This document shows, one piece after another, positions 1-8,866 of a stretch of 64,000 nucleotides of DNA. This DNA is from Bordetella genomosp. 4 (GTDB lineage: Bacteria; Pseudomonadota; Gammaproteobacteria; Burkholderiales; Burkholderiaceae_B), in the NCBI RefSeq assembly GCF_002261185.1, contig NZ_NEVQ01000022.1, positions 186,001 through 250,000 on the forward strand, read 5' to 3'. Made by a program: the position numbers and the translations under genes. The first letter of the stretch is position 1. Each line of letters starts with the position of its first letter. The notes beneath the pieces were generated by a model. That model was not told the DNA's origin. It did no database searches and saw only the letters and a program-made list of their open reading frames with translations.

Positions 1-525
1 CCATATCTCGCCTTCAGCGGTCACGACCTCCAGCCCCAGCGCCAGTTCGCGGGCATTGCCGTAGCGCAACACCTGCGTACCGCCCGCATTCGTAGCGAGA
101 TTTCCGCCTATCGTGCAACTGCCTTCGGCCGCCAGGCTCAGGGGAAACAGACGTCCGGCCTCGGCTGCCGCCTGCTGTACCGCCTGCAAAATGCAGCCAG
201 CCTCGACCGTGATCGTATCGTTGGCTGTGTCGATGGCACGGACACGGTTCAGCCTGCCCGTGGACAGCACGACCGCCTGGCCCGAATCGTCGGGGGTTGC
301 GCCGCCGCACAGGCCGGTATTACCGCCCTGGGGCACCACAGGCGTCCCGTGCTGGACACACAGCCGCACTGCCTGCGCGACTTGTTCAGTGGAATCGGGA
401 CGGATCACCGCCAGCGCAGTTCCGCGATAGCGGCGGCGCCAGTCCTGCAGATACGTCGCAGCATCGTCGCCGGTCAGCACATGGGCCGGGCCCAGTAGGG
501 ATTGCAATGCGTTCAATAAGCTCAT
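1..525 (-). CDS. FAD-binding oxidase, GlcD/D-2-hydroxyacid dehydrogenase family (5' part)
   Basis: This is the first 175 codons of a gene that runs off the left edge. The ATG is at 525 and the frame stays open to base 1. Around residues 62-72 there is the glycine-rich VPQGGNTGLCGG motif, and later GGNLATNAGGTQVLRYGNAR. Both are hallmarks of the PCMH-type FAD-binding domain of GlcD, D-lactate and D-2-hydroxyglutarate dehydrogenases. Such enzymes oxidise a 2-hydroxyacid to a 2-oxoacid with FAD and pass electrons on to quinone or cytochrome. The substrate-specifying C-terminal domain lies outside the window, so the substrate cannot be stated. It is transcribed away from the mutase gene at 763. 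Confidence 0.85.
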   Translation of the reverse strand, partial: MSLLNALQSLLGPAHVLTGDDAATYLQDWRRRYRGTALAVIRPDSTEQVAQAVRLCVQHGTPVVPQGGNTGLCGGATPDDSGQAVVLSTGRLNRVRAIDTANDTITVEAGCILQAVQQAAAEAGRLFPLSLAAEGSCTIGGNLATNAGGTQVLRYGNARELALGLEVVTAEGEIW

Positions 526-656
526 AGCGAAAACCGCAATCAAAGCGCCCGGCCACGCGGGACGACATGGAAGACAGGAGGGTTATTGTAGGGGTTGACC
601 GGCGGATATGGCGGTCTGCCGGCCTCCGGCCGCCCCGCAAGCCCCGCGAATCGAGG

Positions 657-698
657 ATAATTCACATTCCTGCACACATAATTCACATTCACGCACAC
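657..698. promoter_or_regulatory. tandem 21-bp direct repeat upstream of the mutase gene
   Basis: Two head-to-tail copies, 657-677 and 678-698, share ATAATTCACATTC then two variable bases then GCACAC (19 of 21 identical). The period of 21 bp is two helical turns, so both copies face the same side of the DNA. They lie 65 bp before the TTG start at 763, between divergent genes, which suits an activator or repressor site. That function is inference. Confidence 0.45.
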
Positions 699-762
699 GT
701 AACGCCCTGCTGCTTGAATATGATCAGCCCTATTTGATTATTCATCATTCCCAGGAGTCTGC

Positions 763-2166
763 TTGAACACCGCCACTCATTACCCCGATTCCGTCTTCAA
801 GGCATACGACATCCGGGGCACGGTACCCGATGCATTGAACCCGGCCTTTGCTACTGCATTGGGCCGCGCGCTGGCCGCCGAGGCACGCGCCCAAGGCATT
901 TCCGCGCTGGTGATCGGCCGTGACGGCCGACTCAGCAGCGCCGAGCTGTCACGAGCCCTGCAAGACGGCATTCTGGATGGCGGCGTCGACACGATCGATA
1001 TCGGCGAAGTCCCGACTCCACTGGTGTACTACGCAGCGTATACGCAAAAAACCGGCTCTGGCGTTGCCATCACCGGCAGCCATAACCCGCCGCAATACAA
1101 CGGGTTCAAGATGATGATGGGCGGCAAGGCGCTCTACGGACCGGGCGTCCTGGCGCTGCGCGATGCGATGAATACCGCTGCAACGTCCGGCCAAACCGCG
1201 CCGGCAAGCCAACGCGGCACCCGCCGTGAGCTGAATCTGATCGACGAGTACATCCAGCGCATCGTCGGTGACGTCAAACTGGCGCGCCCGCTCAAGATCG
1301 CGATCGACTGCGGCAACGGCGTTGCCGGCGCCGTGGCGCCAAAGCTCTTTCGCGCGCTGGGCTGCGAAGTCACCGAACTGTTCTGCGAAGTCGACGGCAC
1401 ATTCCCCAATCACCACCCCGATCCGGCCGACCCGCACAACCTGGAAGACCTGATTCACTGCCTGGCCACAACCGACTGCGAAATCGGCCTGGCGTTTGAC
1501 GGCGACGGCGACCGTCTGGGCGTAGTCACCAAATCCGGGCAGATCATCTGGCCCGATCGCCAATTGATCCTGTTCGCGCGCGACGTACTGCAACGCTGCC
1601 CGGGCGACACCATCATTTATGACGTCAAGTGCAGCCGCCACGTAGGCCTGGCCGTCGAGGCCGCCGGTGGTAAACCGCTGATGTGGCAGACCGGCCACTC
1701 GCTGGTCAAAGCCAAACTCGCCGAAACCGGCGCGCCGCTGGCTGGCGAAATGAGCGGCCACATCTTCTTCAAGGAGCGTTGGTTCGGTTTCGACGATGGC
1801 CTGTACACGGGTGCACGTCTGCTCGAAATCGTCTCGCGTGAAAGCAATCCGTCGCAACTGCTGGAGGCGCTGCCTCAGGCCGTTTCCACGCCTGAACTCA
1901 AGCTCGAAATGGAAGAAGGCCAGCCGTTTGCGTTGATCAAGACGCTGCAAGAGCAAGGCAAATTCGATGGTTCCCTGCGCGTGGTCACCATCGACGGAGT
2001 GCGTGCAGAATATCCCGACGGTTTCGGCCTGGCGCGTGCATCGAACACCACGCCGGTCGTCGTGCTGCGATTCGAGGCCGACACGGACGAAGCACTGACC
2101 CGCATCCAGGAGGATTTCCGCAAGCAATTGCAGCAACTCGCTCCTGATGCGAAATTGCCGTTCTGA
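763..2166 (+). CDS. phosphomannomutase/phosphoglucomutase
   Basis: A 467-residue alpha-D-phosphohexomutase of the AlgC/ManB type. It interconverts 6-phospho- and 1-phospho-sugars (mannose, glucose) in the cytosol and feeds nucleotide-sugar synthesis. The N-terminal FKAYDIRGT block, the phosphoserine loop TGSHNPPQYNG (Ser about 106), the metal-binding loop FDGDGDR and the sugar loop GEMSGH are all present, and the length is normal for AlgC-like enzymes. The start is TTG at 763, because the conserved KAYDIRG block follows directly and AGGAG lies 6 nt upstream; no in-frame ATG fits. It converges on the glycosyltransferase operon and probably supplies it with sugar phosphates. Confidence 0.9.
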   Translation: MNTATHYPDSVFKAYDIRGTVPDALNPAFATALGRALAAEARAQGISALVIGRDGRLSSAELSRALQDGILDGGVDTIDIGEVPTPLVYYAAYTQKTGSGVAITGSHNPPQYNGFKMMMGGKALYGPGVLALRDAMNTAATSGQTAPASQRGTRRELNLIDEYIQRIVGDVKLARPLKIAIDCGNGVAGAVAPKLFRALGCEVTELFCEVDGTFPNHHPDPADPHNLEDLIHCLATTDCEIGLAFDGDGDRLGVVTKSGQIIWPDRQLILFARDVLQRCPGDTIIYDVKCSRHVGLAVEAAGGKPLMWQTGHSLVKAKLAETGAPLAGEMSGHIFFKERWFGFDDGLYTGARLLEIVSRESNPSQLLEALPQAVSTPELKLEMEEGQPFALIKTLQEQGKFDGSLRVVTIDGVRAEYPDGFGLARASNTTPVVVLRFEADTDEALTRIQEDFRKQLQQLAPDAKLPF

Positions 2167-2188
2167 TTGGGATCACGTTTAACGCCGA

Positions 2189-2216
2189 ACGAGCGCCTTG
2201 ACGTCAAGGCGCTCGT
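2189..2216. terminator. perfect 28-bp palindrome between convergent genes
   Basis: The two 14-base halves starting ACGAGCGCCTTGAC are exact reverse complements. The palindrome sits 22 bp after the mutase stop and before the end of the convergent glycosyltransferase gene. It can form an 11-bp RNA stem with a GACGTC loop on either strand, but no T-tract follows. It may slow polymerase or protect mRNA ends rather than act as a classical intrinsic terminator. Confidence 0.4.
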
Positions 2217-2254
2217 AACGCGCTTACAAGCATATCCAGTTGCATGCCGCCCGG

Positions 2255-3394
2255 CTAACGGGCACGCTGATCGAGCAAGGTCTGGTAGATATCCAGGTGC
2301 TTACGGCACACATCGTCGATATCGAATTCGCGCTCGGCCAACACGCGACCCGCATGACCCATTTTTTGGCGCAATGCGTTGTCGTCGACTAAACGGCCAA
2401 TCGCTGCAGCCAGCGCTGGCGCATCATGCGAGGGAACAAGCAGCCCAGTCGTATCAGGCTCGATGGCATCACGGCAACCCGGCACATCGGTGGTGACGAC
2501 CGCACGGCCGCATGCCGCAGCCTCGATCAGGGATTTCGGCAGGCCCTCTCGATATGAGGGCAATACCGCAATATGCGAAGCCGCGTACAACGCAGCGATA
2601 TCGCTGCGTTCGCCCAGGGCCTCGATAATGCCCTCTTGCTGCCATGCGTCGACATCGGCTTGCGTGACCGAAGCGGGATTGCCGGGGTCAATGCCGCCGG
2701 CCAAGCGCATGCGCACGTTGATTCCCTCACGCCGCAGGATGCGGGCAGCTTCGACAAACTCCTGCAGTCCCTTGTCCCGCAGCAAACGGGCCACCATCAG
2801 TGCAACCACTGGCGGCGGCGGTTCAGCCACGGCGGCATAGTCGGACAGGTTCACACCGGACCCACGAATCATGACGACCTGCTCGTCGCGCACAGCGCCC
2901 AGACCCTGCAGCACGTCCCGATCGTTTCCATTCTGAAAAACGATACGGCTGTTGCGATGACCCAGCGCCAAGCGATACAACATGGCGACCACCTGCCGCA
3001 CCAATGCGGCTTTAGCGCCTTTGGCGACGAACACGAAACCCAGTCCCGAGATAGCCGACACCATCGCGGGCACGCCGGCCAATCGTGCGGCAATGCCGCC
3101 GTACAACACAGGCTTGATCGTCACCAGGTGCACGACATCCGGCCGCACGCGGCGGAACAATTGATACAGCGCCCACACCGTGCGTAGTTCTTGCACGGGA
3201 TTCTTGCCACTGCGCGTCATCGGTATTGCATGATGCGTCAACCCATATCCCTCGATACGCGACACGCTGTCGCCCGCCATGGTGGCCACGTGAACCTCGT
3301 AGCCGGCACGCTGGGCGGCCAGCGCCAATGGTAAACGATGCGAGAGAAAGAACGCGGGATTATTCACCACGAACAGCAAACGAGGTGCGGTCAT
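2255..3394 (-). CDS. glycosyltransferase family 4 (GT-B), polysaccharide operon, last gene
   Basis: A 379-residue GT-B enzyme. It has the N-terminal Rossmann half with a 'FVVNNPAFFLSHRLPLA' acceptor loop, as in WbpT/PglA-like enzymes, and the C-terminal donor motif EGLPKSLIE (E-x7-E), followed by AAACGRAVVTTDVPGCRD. It should transfer one nucleotide-activated sugar to the growing lipid-linked oligosaccharide at the inner face of the membrane. The ATG at 3394 overlaps the previous stop as ATGA, with AGGAG upstream. Longer upstream starts would intrude into the neighbour and are unlikely. It is the distal gene of the 2.3-13.8 kb operon. Confidence 0.85.
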   Translation of the reverse strand: MTAPRLLFVVNNPAFFLSHRLPLALAAQRAGYEVHVATMAGDSVSRIEGYGLTHHAIPMTRSGKNPVQELRTVWALYQLFRRVRPDVVHLVTIKPVLYGGIAARLAGVPAMVSAISGLGFVFVAKGAKAALVRQVVAMLYRLALGHRNSRIVFQNGNDRDVLQGLGAVRDEQVVMIRGSGVNLSDYAAVAEPPPPVVALMVARLLRDKGLQEFVEAARILRREGINVRMRLAGGIDPGNPASVTQADVDAWQQEGIIEALGERSDIAALYAASHIAVLPSYREGLPKSLIEAAACGRAVVTTDVPGCRDAIEPDTTGLLVPSHDAPALAAAIGRLVDDNALRQKMGHAGRVLAEREFDIDDVCRKHLDIYQTLLDQRAR

Positions 3395-4638
3395 CGATTC
3401 TCCTGCGCGATGCGGCGCCACACGGCGTCGTACGCTGCGATCATGTGAGCCAAGTCGAATTCAGCCAGCACGCGCGCGCGCCCTGGCTCGCCGACAGCCT
3501 GACGGCCGCGTGCGGCGATGTCGTGCAATGTCGTAGCGATCCCCCCGGCCAGAGCCTCGGCATTTTCTGCAGGCACTACAGCCGCTGTCTGGCCAACAAT
3601 GTGCGCCGCATCGCCCACGTCCGTGACGACGCAAGGCGTGCCGCAGGCCATGGCCTCGGCGACCACATTGGGAAATCCTTCTGCGCAACTGGATAGCACG
3701 TGGATGTCCAATGCATTCATGACGGCAGGGACGTCATCGCTGGGCCCCAACAACAGGACATGATCGCGCAGTCCCAAACGATCTATCAACGCGCCCAGCT
3801 CGGCATTGTCTGGCGACATGCCGCGTCCCACCAACGCGCAACGCAACTGAGCCAACGCAGCCGGATCGGCCGGGGTGTCGGGACCAGACCCTGCGTCCCT
3901 CTCGCTGCTGGCGTGTCCTTGATCCGTACCGTGTCCACGAACACGTCTCTGGCGCAATAGCACGGCCATAGCACCCAGCAAATTCGCATGATCCTTCAGC
4001 GGATCCCAACGCGCCACGCAGCCGATCACAGGAACCTCGTCGGCCAGTTGCCATTGCTCGCGCACGCGCCGGCGAGCCTCGGCATCGGGCTGATAGCGCG
4101 ATAAATCATAGCCATTGGCAATCACCACGAGGCGATCGGCGCGATAGCCGTACTGTTCATGACGTACCGCGGCATCGCGTGCAGCACAAACAATCGCGGC
4201 AGGTACGCGACCAGATAACAACGCGCAGAGCTTCAACACCAATCGCGCCGAACGGCTGCTGCGTTGCAGATGCGCCCCAGAATTACGAATTCCCCACGCT
4301 ATGGCACGCACACCAGCCAACCGCGCAGCCAGCCCGCCAATCAAGTCCGCGTGATACATCCATGTCTGCACCGCATCGGGTTTTTGCGCGGCCAATAGTC
4401 GACGCAACTTCGACAATCCACTCAGGCTCACACGGCCGCGCGCCATGCCCAGCGTATGGACAGTGACCCCTGCCGCACGCAGACGCTCTCCATACACGCC
4501 CTCGTCCGTCAGCGACACCACCGTGTGATGTACCTGCTGGTCAGGATACGTCGCCAAGCGAAACAGCACAGCTTCTGCTCCGCCCTGCCCCAACCCGGTA
4601 ATCACATGCGTGACGCGCAAGATCGCAGGCATAGTCAT
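3391..4638 (-). CDS. glycosyltransferase family 4, polysaccharide operon
   Basis: A 415-residue GT-B glycosyltransferase. It opens with RVTHVITGLGQGGAE, the GG-AE phosphate/acceptor loop of GT4 enzymes, and has the donor-site motif EGFPNVVAEAMACGTP near residue 330. An additional polar stretch at about residues 235-260, rich in Arg, His, Ser and Asp, sits between the two Rossmann halves and is not typical of the family core. The start at 4638 overlaps the upstream stop as ATGA. The donor and acceptor sugars are unknown; in this cluster a hexosamine or its uronic acid is likely. Confidence 0.85.
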   Translation of the reverse strand: MTMPAILRVTHVITGLGQGGAEAVLFRLATYPDQQVHHTVVSLTDEGVYGERLRAAGVTVHTLGMARGRVSLSGLSKLRRLLAAQKPDAVQTWMYHADLIGGLAARLAGVRAIAWGIRNSGAHLQRSSRSARLVLKLCALLSGRVPAAIVCAARDAAVRHEQYGYRADRLVVIANGYDLSRYQPDAEARRRVREQWQLADEVPVIGCVARWDPLKDHANLLGAMAVLLRQRRVRGHGTDQGHASSERDAGSGPDTPADPAALAQLRCALVGRGMSPDNAELGALIDRLGLRDHVLLLGPSDDVPAVMNALDIHVLSSCAEGFPNVVAEAMACGTPCVVTDVGDAAHIVGQTAAVVPAENAEALAGGIATTLHDIAARGRQAVGEPGRARVLAEFDLAHMIAAYDAVWRRIAQENR

Positions 4639-5759
4639 GATCTGCCTCGCACGCTGTCAAACAAGGCATCCCATTGCGCCAGTACCGCCGGCAACGCATA
4701 GCGATTGCGCACCGACTCGGCTGCACGTTTGCCCAAGTCCTGGCGCAAAGCCGGGTCGGAAAATACGCGGCGCAGGGCCTCTCGCAACTTGTCCCGGTCA
4801 CCCGCGGGCACCAACACCGCGTCCTGGCCATCGCGCGTCATTTCTCGCGGGCCGCTTGGGCAATCGAACGCGACGCAGGGCAGGCCCAATGCCATCGACT
4901 CCAGCAACACATTCGGAAAGCCCTCTACCGCCGAGCTCAGCACAAAGGCCTGACCTTGAGATAACGCATCCCAAGGGGCGTCGGTACGTCCCCGCAGTTG
5001 CACGCGATGCTGCAGGCCTGCTGCATCGATACGCGCCTGCAAATCATCGCGATCCGCGCCTTCGCCCCAGATGCTGAGGTCCCAATCGGAAAACTCGTCG
5101 GCCAAGCCGGCAAAAACATCGATCAGCAAATCGAACCGTTTGGCCGGCGCCAGCCGCCCCATTGCCAACAACTGTTTGCGCGGCGTCACGGCCTGCGTAT
5201 CGACCAAGGGCGCGTCCAACAACTCGGGCGGCAAGGGATTAGGAATGACTTTCAATTGCTTGATGCCGGGCACGTCACGTGCAAACGGACCCACCGTATC
5301 ATCGGCCTGTACCGTTACCATGTCCGCACGGGGATAGAGCCAACGGCGCGCAATACGCCATACACGGCCCGTCGAAAGCTCCGCTACCGGGTTCGTCCGT
5401 TCGCACACGATCAGCGGTGTGTCCAATTTGCCCAGTACCTTCGTCGCCAGGATCGCGGCCACATTGACGTTGGTCAGAAAGGACACCACCACATCAGGGG
5501 CCTGCTCGCGAATCAACTCCCGCAATGCGCGCAATCGCCGCCACGCGGTCAATGGGCCGCCGCTGCGCGTACCGACCCGGTCAGCCAGCCAGATCAGGTT
5601 CACCGCATCGGAAACAGGATAAAAACACGTGCCCTTGGAGGAATAAGTGGGCACCAGTGTCACGGTATCACCGCGATCGGTCCAGGCGTTTACTAACGTG
5701 GCGGCCACCCGTTCGGCTCCGCCTGCATGCATGGAACTGACCAGCAGCAATATTTTCAT
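4635..5759 (-). CDS. glycosyltransferase family 4, polysaccharide operon
   Basis: A 374-residue GT-B enzyme beginning MKILLLVSSMHAGGAERVA, with EGFPNVLLESMALGLPC and DCPSGPREM in the C-terminal nucleotide-binding half. The DCPSGP signature resembles the GalNAc-transferring PglJ/PglH group and is also found (as DCDTGP) in the enzyme at 7730-8866, so the two are probably related and may add similar sugars. The start is ATG 5759, which overlaps the asnB-like stop as ATGA. Upstream in-frame codons lie inside that gene and are rejected. Confidence 0.85.
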   Translation of the reverse strand: MKILLLVSSMHAGGAERVAATLVNAWTDRGDTVTLVPTYSSKGTCFYPVSDAVNLIWLADRVGTRSGGPLTAWRRLRALRELIREQAPDVVVSFLTNVNVAAILATKVLGKLDTPLIVCERTNPVAELSTGRVWRIARRWLYPRADMVTVQADDTVGPFARDVPGIKQLKVIPNPLPPELLDAPLVDTQAVTPRKQLLAMGRLAPAKRFDLLIDVFAGLADEFSDWDLSIWGEGADRDDLQARIDAAGLQHRVQLRGRTDAPWDALSQGQAFVLSSAVEGFPNVLLESMALGLPCVAFDCPSGPREMTRDGQDAVLVPAGDRDKLREALRRVFSDPALRQDLGKRAAESVRNRYALPAVLAQWDALFDSVRGRS

Positions 5760-7684
5760 CGTGAAGCATCCTTTTCGCCGGCAACGCCGGCGTGATAGCG
5801 ATCCAACCAGGCCTGCATCATCAGCACGCCCCACAAGCGGCTGCTCCAGTCGCGATGACCGGAGACATGCTCACGCCATTTGTGCAGAATGGGTTCGGGC
5901 TCAAACCAGCCCTCCTGGCGCAAGCGCGCCGGGTCCAGCAACGATTCGGCCCAATCTCGCAACGGCCCGCGCAGCCAGCTTGCCAGCGGCACGGCAAATC
6001 CGCGCTTGGGACGATCCACCAAAGACTGCGGCACATGGCGGTACAGCACTTGGCGCAACAGCCACTTGCCGGTGTCGCCGCGCACCTTGTATTCAAAGGG
6101 CAAGCGCCAGGCAAACTCATAAACGCGATGGTCCAACAAGGGCACGCGCGTTTCGAGGCTGACGGCCATGGCGGCGCGATCGACCTTGACCAGAATGTCG
6201 TCCGGCATATACGTCACCGTGTCGAGTTTCATCATCACGTCGAACACAGAGCCGTCCATGGGCTGCTCGAACAACGACGGAGGTTCGACACCCTGCTTGA
6301 CGACCGAAGTCGGATCCGACCAATACGACACAAACGACCGATAAAAATCACCATGGGTGTCGGCGCGCAGCATCTCGCCGAACTTGCCCACTTTACCGCG
6401 CCAGGCGCCACGTCCAGGCAACCTCGTGGACGCTCCCATGAGAGCGCCCATCGCATGGCGCACCGGGCCGGGAAAGCGTTCGCACTTGCCCCACCAATCC
6501 CGCACGCGGAAATACCGTGAATAGCCGCCAAACAATTCATCGCCACCGTCACCGGACAGCGCCACAGTCACATGCTGGCGCGCCATGCGCGTCACCAACG
6601 CGGTGGGAATCTGCGAAGAATCCGCAAACGGCTCGTCATACATATCGGCCAACGTCGGCACGACAGCCAGCGCATCGTCGGCCGTGACATAGAGCTCGGT
6701 ATGGTCTGTGCCGAGATGCTGCGCCACCGCCTTGGCGTGCTCGGCTTCGTTATATTTTTTCTCGTGAAATCCAATCGCAAACGTGCGCACAGGCTGCGAG
6801 CTTTGCGCCTGCATGAGCGCGACAATCGTCGACGAATCAATACCGCCCGACAGGAATGCGCCCAGACTCACGTCAGACAGCATCTGTCCGCCCACTGCCT
6901 TGGACAGCACGGCCTCGAGTTCATCGGTGGCCTGCGCATCCGAGGCAAAACTGCTGCGTGTCCGCACTCCCTGATCCGCCATCTGCAAAGCAGACCAATA
7001 GGCATGATGTGCGGGCACACGCTGCGCGCGCATGTCTGCCTCGGAAATCTCCAGCCACGTTCCGGGAGGCAGCTTGTAGATACCTTCGTAGATCGATTGA
7101 GGCGACGGGATGTAGTTGTGACGCATCAACGAGGTAATCGCAGCGCGGCTCAGATCGCGGCCGAACCCTGGAATCGGCATCAAGCCCTTCAGCTCGGAGG
7201 CGAACACCAGATTGGCGCCCGTATAGCCGTAGTACAGCGGCTTCTCGCCCATCCGGTCGCGCGCGAGCGTCAATGTACGGCGTTCACGATCCCACAGGGC
7301 AATCGCGTACATGCCCACCGCTGCCTGCAAGGTCGCCTCGACACCCAATGCGGCGAAGCTGGCCAGTACGGTCTCCGTATCCGAGTGGCCACGCCACTGA
7401 GGTGCCTGCCCCGATTGTTCCAGGCGGGCACGCAGCTCCATATGGTTATAGATCTCGCCGTTGAGCACCAGCACGTACCGGCCGCAGGCCGATACCATGG
7501 GCTGATGCCCGGCCTCGGTCAGGTCCAGAATGGCCAGGCGAACATGGGCCAGCGCCACATCGGCGGCCGGGTCTTCCCAAAAGCCATTGCTGTCGGGACC
7601 ACGATGCCGAATACGCCGGCAGCTCTCGGCCAGCACCTGCGCCTTGTCCTGCAAGGGTCCCCAGATTCCGACTATTCCACACAT
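5756..7684 (-). CDS. asnB: glutamine-hydrolysing asparagine synthase-like amidotransferase
   Basis: 642 residues with Cys2 of MCGIVGIW as the N-terminal nucleophile that hydrolyses glutamine. The glutaminase domain follows, then the ATP-pyrophosphatase motif SGGIDSSTI around residues 280-290 and the C-terminal synthase domain. All catalytic landmarks of AsnB are visible. Its place between glycosyltransferase genes, together with UDP-GalNAcA-forming genes, suggests that it amidates a uronic acid carboxyl rather than making asparagine, as proposed for WbpS in Pseudomonas aeruginosa O6. That is inference from context; housekeeping asparagine synthesis remains possible. Confidence 0.85.
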   Translation of the reverse strand: MCGIVGIWGPLQDKAQVLAESCRRIRHRGPDSNGFWEDPAADVALAHVRLAILDLTEAGHQPMVSACGRYVLVLNGEIYNHMELRARLEQSGQAPQWRGHSDTETVLASFAALGVEATLQAAVGMYAIALWDRERRTLTLARDRMGEKPLYYGYTGANLVFASELKGLMPIPGFGRDLSRAAITSLMRHNYIPSPQSIYEGIYKLPPGTWLEISEADMRAQRVPAHHAYWSALQMADQGVRTRSSFASDAQATDELEAVLSKAVGGQMLSDVSLGAFLSGGIDSSTIVALMQAQSSQPVRTFAIGFHEKKYNEAEHAKAVAQHLGTDHTELYVTADDALAVVPTLADMYDEPFADSSQIPTALVTRMARQHVTVALSGDGGDELFGGYSRYFRVRDWWGKCERFPGPVRHAMGALMGASTRLPGRGAWRGKVGKFGEMLRADTHGDFYRSFVSYWSDPTSVVKQGVEPPSLFEQPMDGSVFDVMMKLDTVTYMPDDILVKVDRAAMAVSLETRVPLLDHRVYEFAWRLPFEYKVRGDTGKWLLRQVLYRHVPQSLVDRPKRGFAVPLASWLRGPLRDWAESLLDPARLRQEGWFEPEPILHKWREHVSGHRDWSSRLWGVLMMQAWLDRYHAGVAGEKDASR

Positions 7685-7729
7685 GATGGTTTCTTCCGTG
7701 CTCGTCCAGACGACTGGCGGGCGGGGCGG

Positions 7730-8866
7730 TCAGCCCTGCCCTCGCACATCGTCGAAAAGTTGTTGCCACAAGCCCAGCACCCGCTGAGCCGAAAATCGTT
7801 CACGCGCCTCGATCGCACGCTGCGCCAAGGCTTGGCGGGTCTGGTCATCGTCCATCAATGCCGACAGCGCCGCCGCCATGGCCGCGACATCGCCATTGGG
7901 CCGAACCAGCACACCGTCCGTACCGTCACGGACAACCTCGCGCGGCCCCGTGTCGCAATCAAAGCAAACCGCAGCCAATCCGCTGGCCAAAGACTCCAGC
8001 AAGGTATTGGACAAACCCTCGAAACGAGAGCTCAGCACATAGATGTCGGCACTCGCATACCAGTCGCCTACATTGCCTACCCGTCCCGGCATACTGACAC
8101 GCCCCTGCAAACCCGCCGCATCGATCTGGGCCTGCAAACGTTGGCGCTCGCCGCCCTCGCCCAGGATGATCAGATCCCACTGCGGGTGCCGATCCGCAAT
8201 CTGCGCATAGGCCTGTACCAACAGGTCGAACCCCTTGTCGGGATGCAATCGTCCCACCGCCAACAGACGGCGCCGGCCATCGGCAGCAGGCGGCGCGACG
8301 ACCGGCTCGGCGCGCGACAACGGCCAATGCACCGGATTCGGAATCACCGCGAGCTTGCTCCCCGGCACATGCTGTTCCAACCAATCCGCCGTACCGCGCG
8401 TGAGCGCCACCACGCGTGCAGCCTGCGGGTACGTCCACCGGCGCAAGCGTTGCCACAACCCCGACAAAGTCTGCGACGGCGGATGCGTGTGTTCTGTCGC
8501 GATGACCTGACACGGCATACCGCGCGCGGCCATCACCGCCAACACCGAGGCCGTCGTCATCATGCCCAGCACGATATCGGGCTGGAACTTTCGCAGCACC
8601 CGGCGCAAGGCATGCACGCGCCGCACATTCGCCCATATTCCGCGTAGACCGCCACCCTCGCCTGCCGTGTGCAGAATCTTGCGCTGCACGTGCGGATGCA
8701 AGGTATAGGCATCGTCGCTAGCATCGGCCTGTGTAACCAGCATGACCTGCCAGCCCGCCTGCGCCCAATGCGCGCTCAAATCGGCAGCGACACGCTCTGC
8801 GCCACCGCCATGCAGCGAATGAATAAAGATCAGGACACGCGGCTCATGCGTCGCAGGCGAATCCAT
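7730..8866 (-). CDS. glycosyltransferase family 4, polysaccharide operon
   Basis: A 378-residue GT-B enzyme with IHSLHGGGAERVA near the N terminus and EGLSNTLLESLASGLAAV plus DCDTGPREV in the donor-binding half. The start is ATG 8866, sharing one base with the flippase stop (TGATG), with AAGGAGG 7-8 nt upstream. A TTG one codon earlier is less likely. It is a paralogue of the enzyme at 4635-5759. The 45-nt gap to the amidotransferase gene has no visible terminator, consistent with one transcript. Confidence 0.85.
   Translation of the reverse strand: MDSPATHEPRVLIFIHSLHGGGAERVAADLSAHWAQAGWQVMLVTQADASDDAYTLHPHVQRKILHTAGEGGGLRGIWANVRRVHALRRVLRKFQPDIVLGMMTTASVLAVMAARGMPCQVIATEHTHPPSQTLSGLWQRLRRWTYPQAARVVALTRGTADWLEQHVPGSKLAVIPNPVHWPLSRAEPVVAPPAADGRRRLLAVGRLHPDKGFDLLVQAYAQIADRHPQWDLIILGEGGERQRLQAQIDAAGLQGRVSMPGRVGNVGDWYASADIYVLSSRFEGLSNTLLESLASGLAAVCFDCDTGPREVVRDGTDGVLVRPNGDVAAMAAALSALMDDDQTRQALAQRAIEARERFSAQRVLGLWQQLFDDVRGQG

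Noticed and set aside
6572-8647. Long plus-strand open frame of about 690 codons
   Set aside because: It runs antisense across the asnB-like and glycosyltransferase genes, is unusually rich in Arg, His and Gln, has no family motif and no ribosome-binding site.
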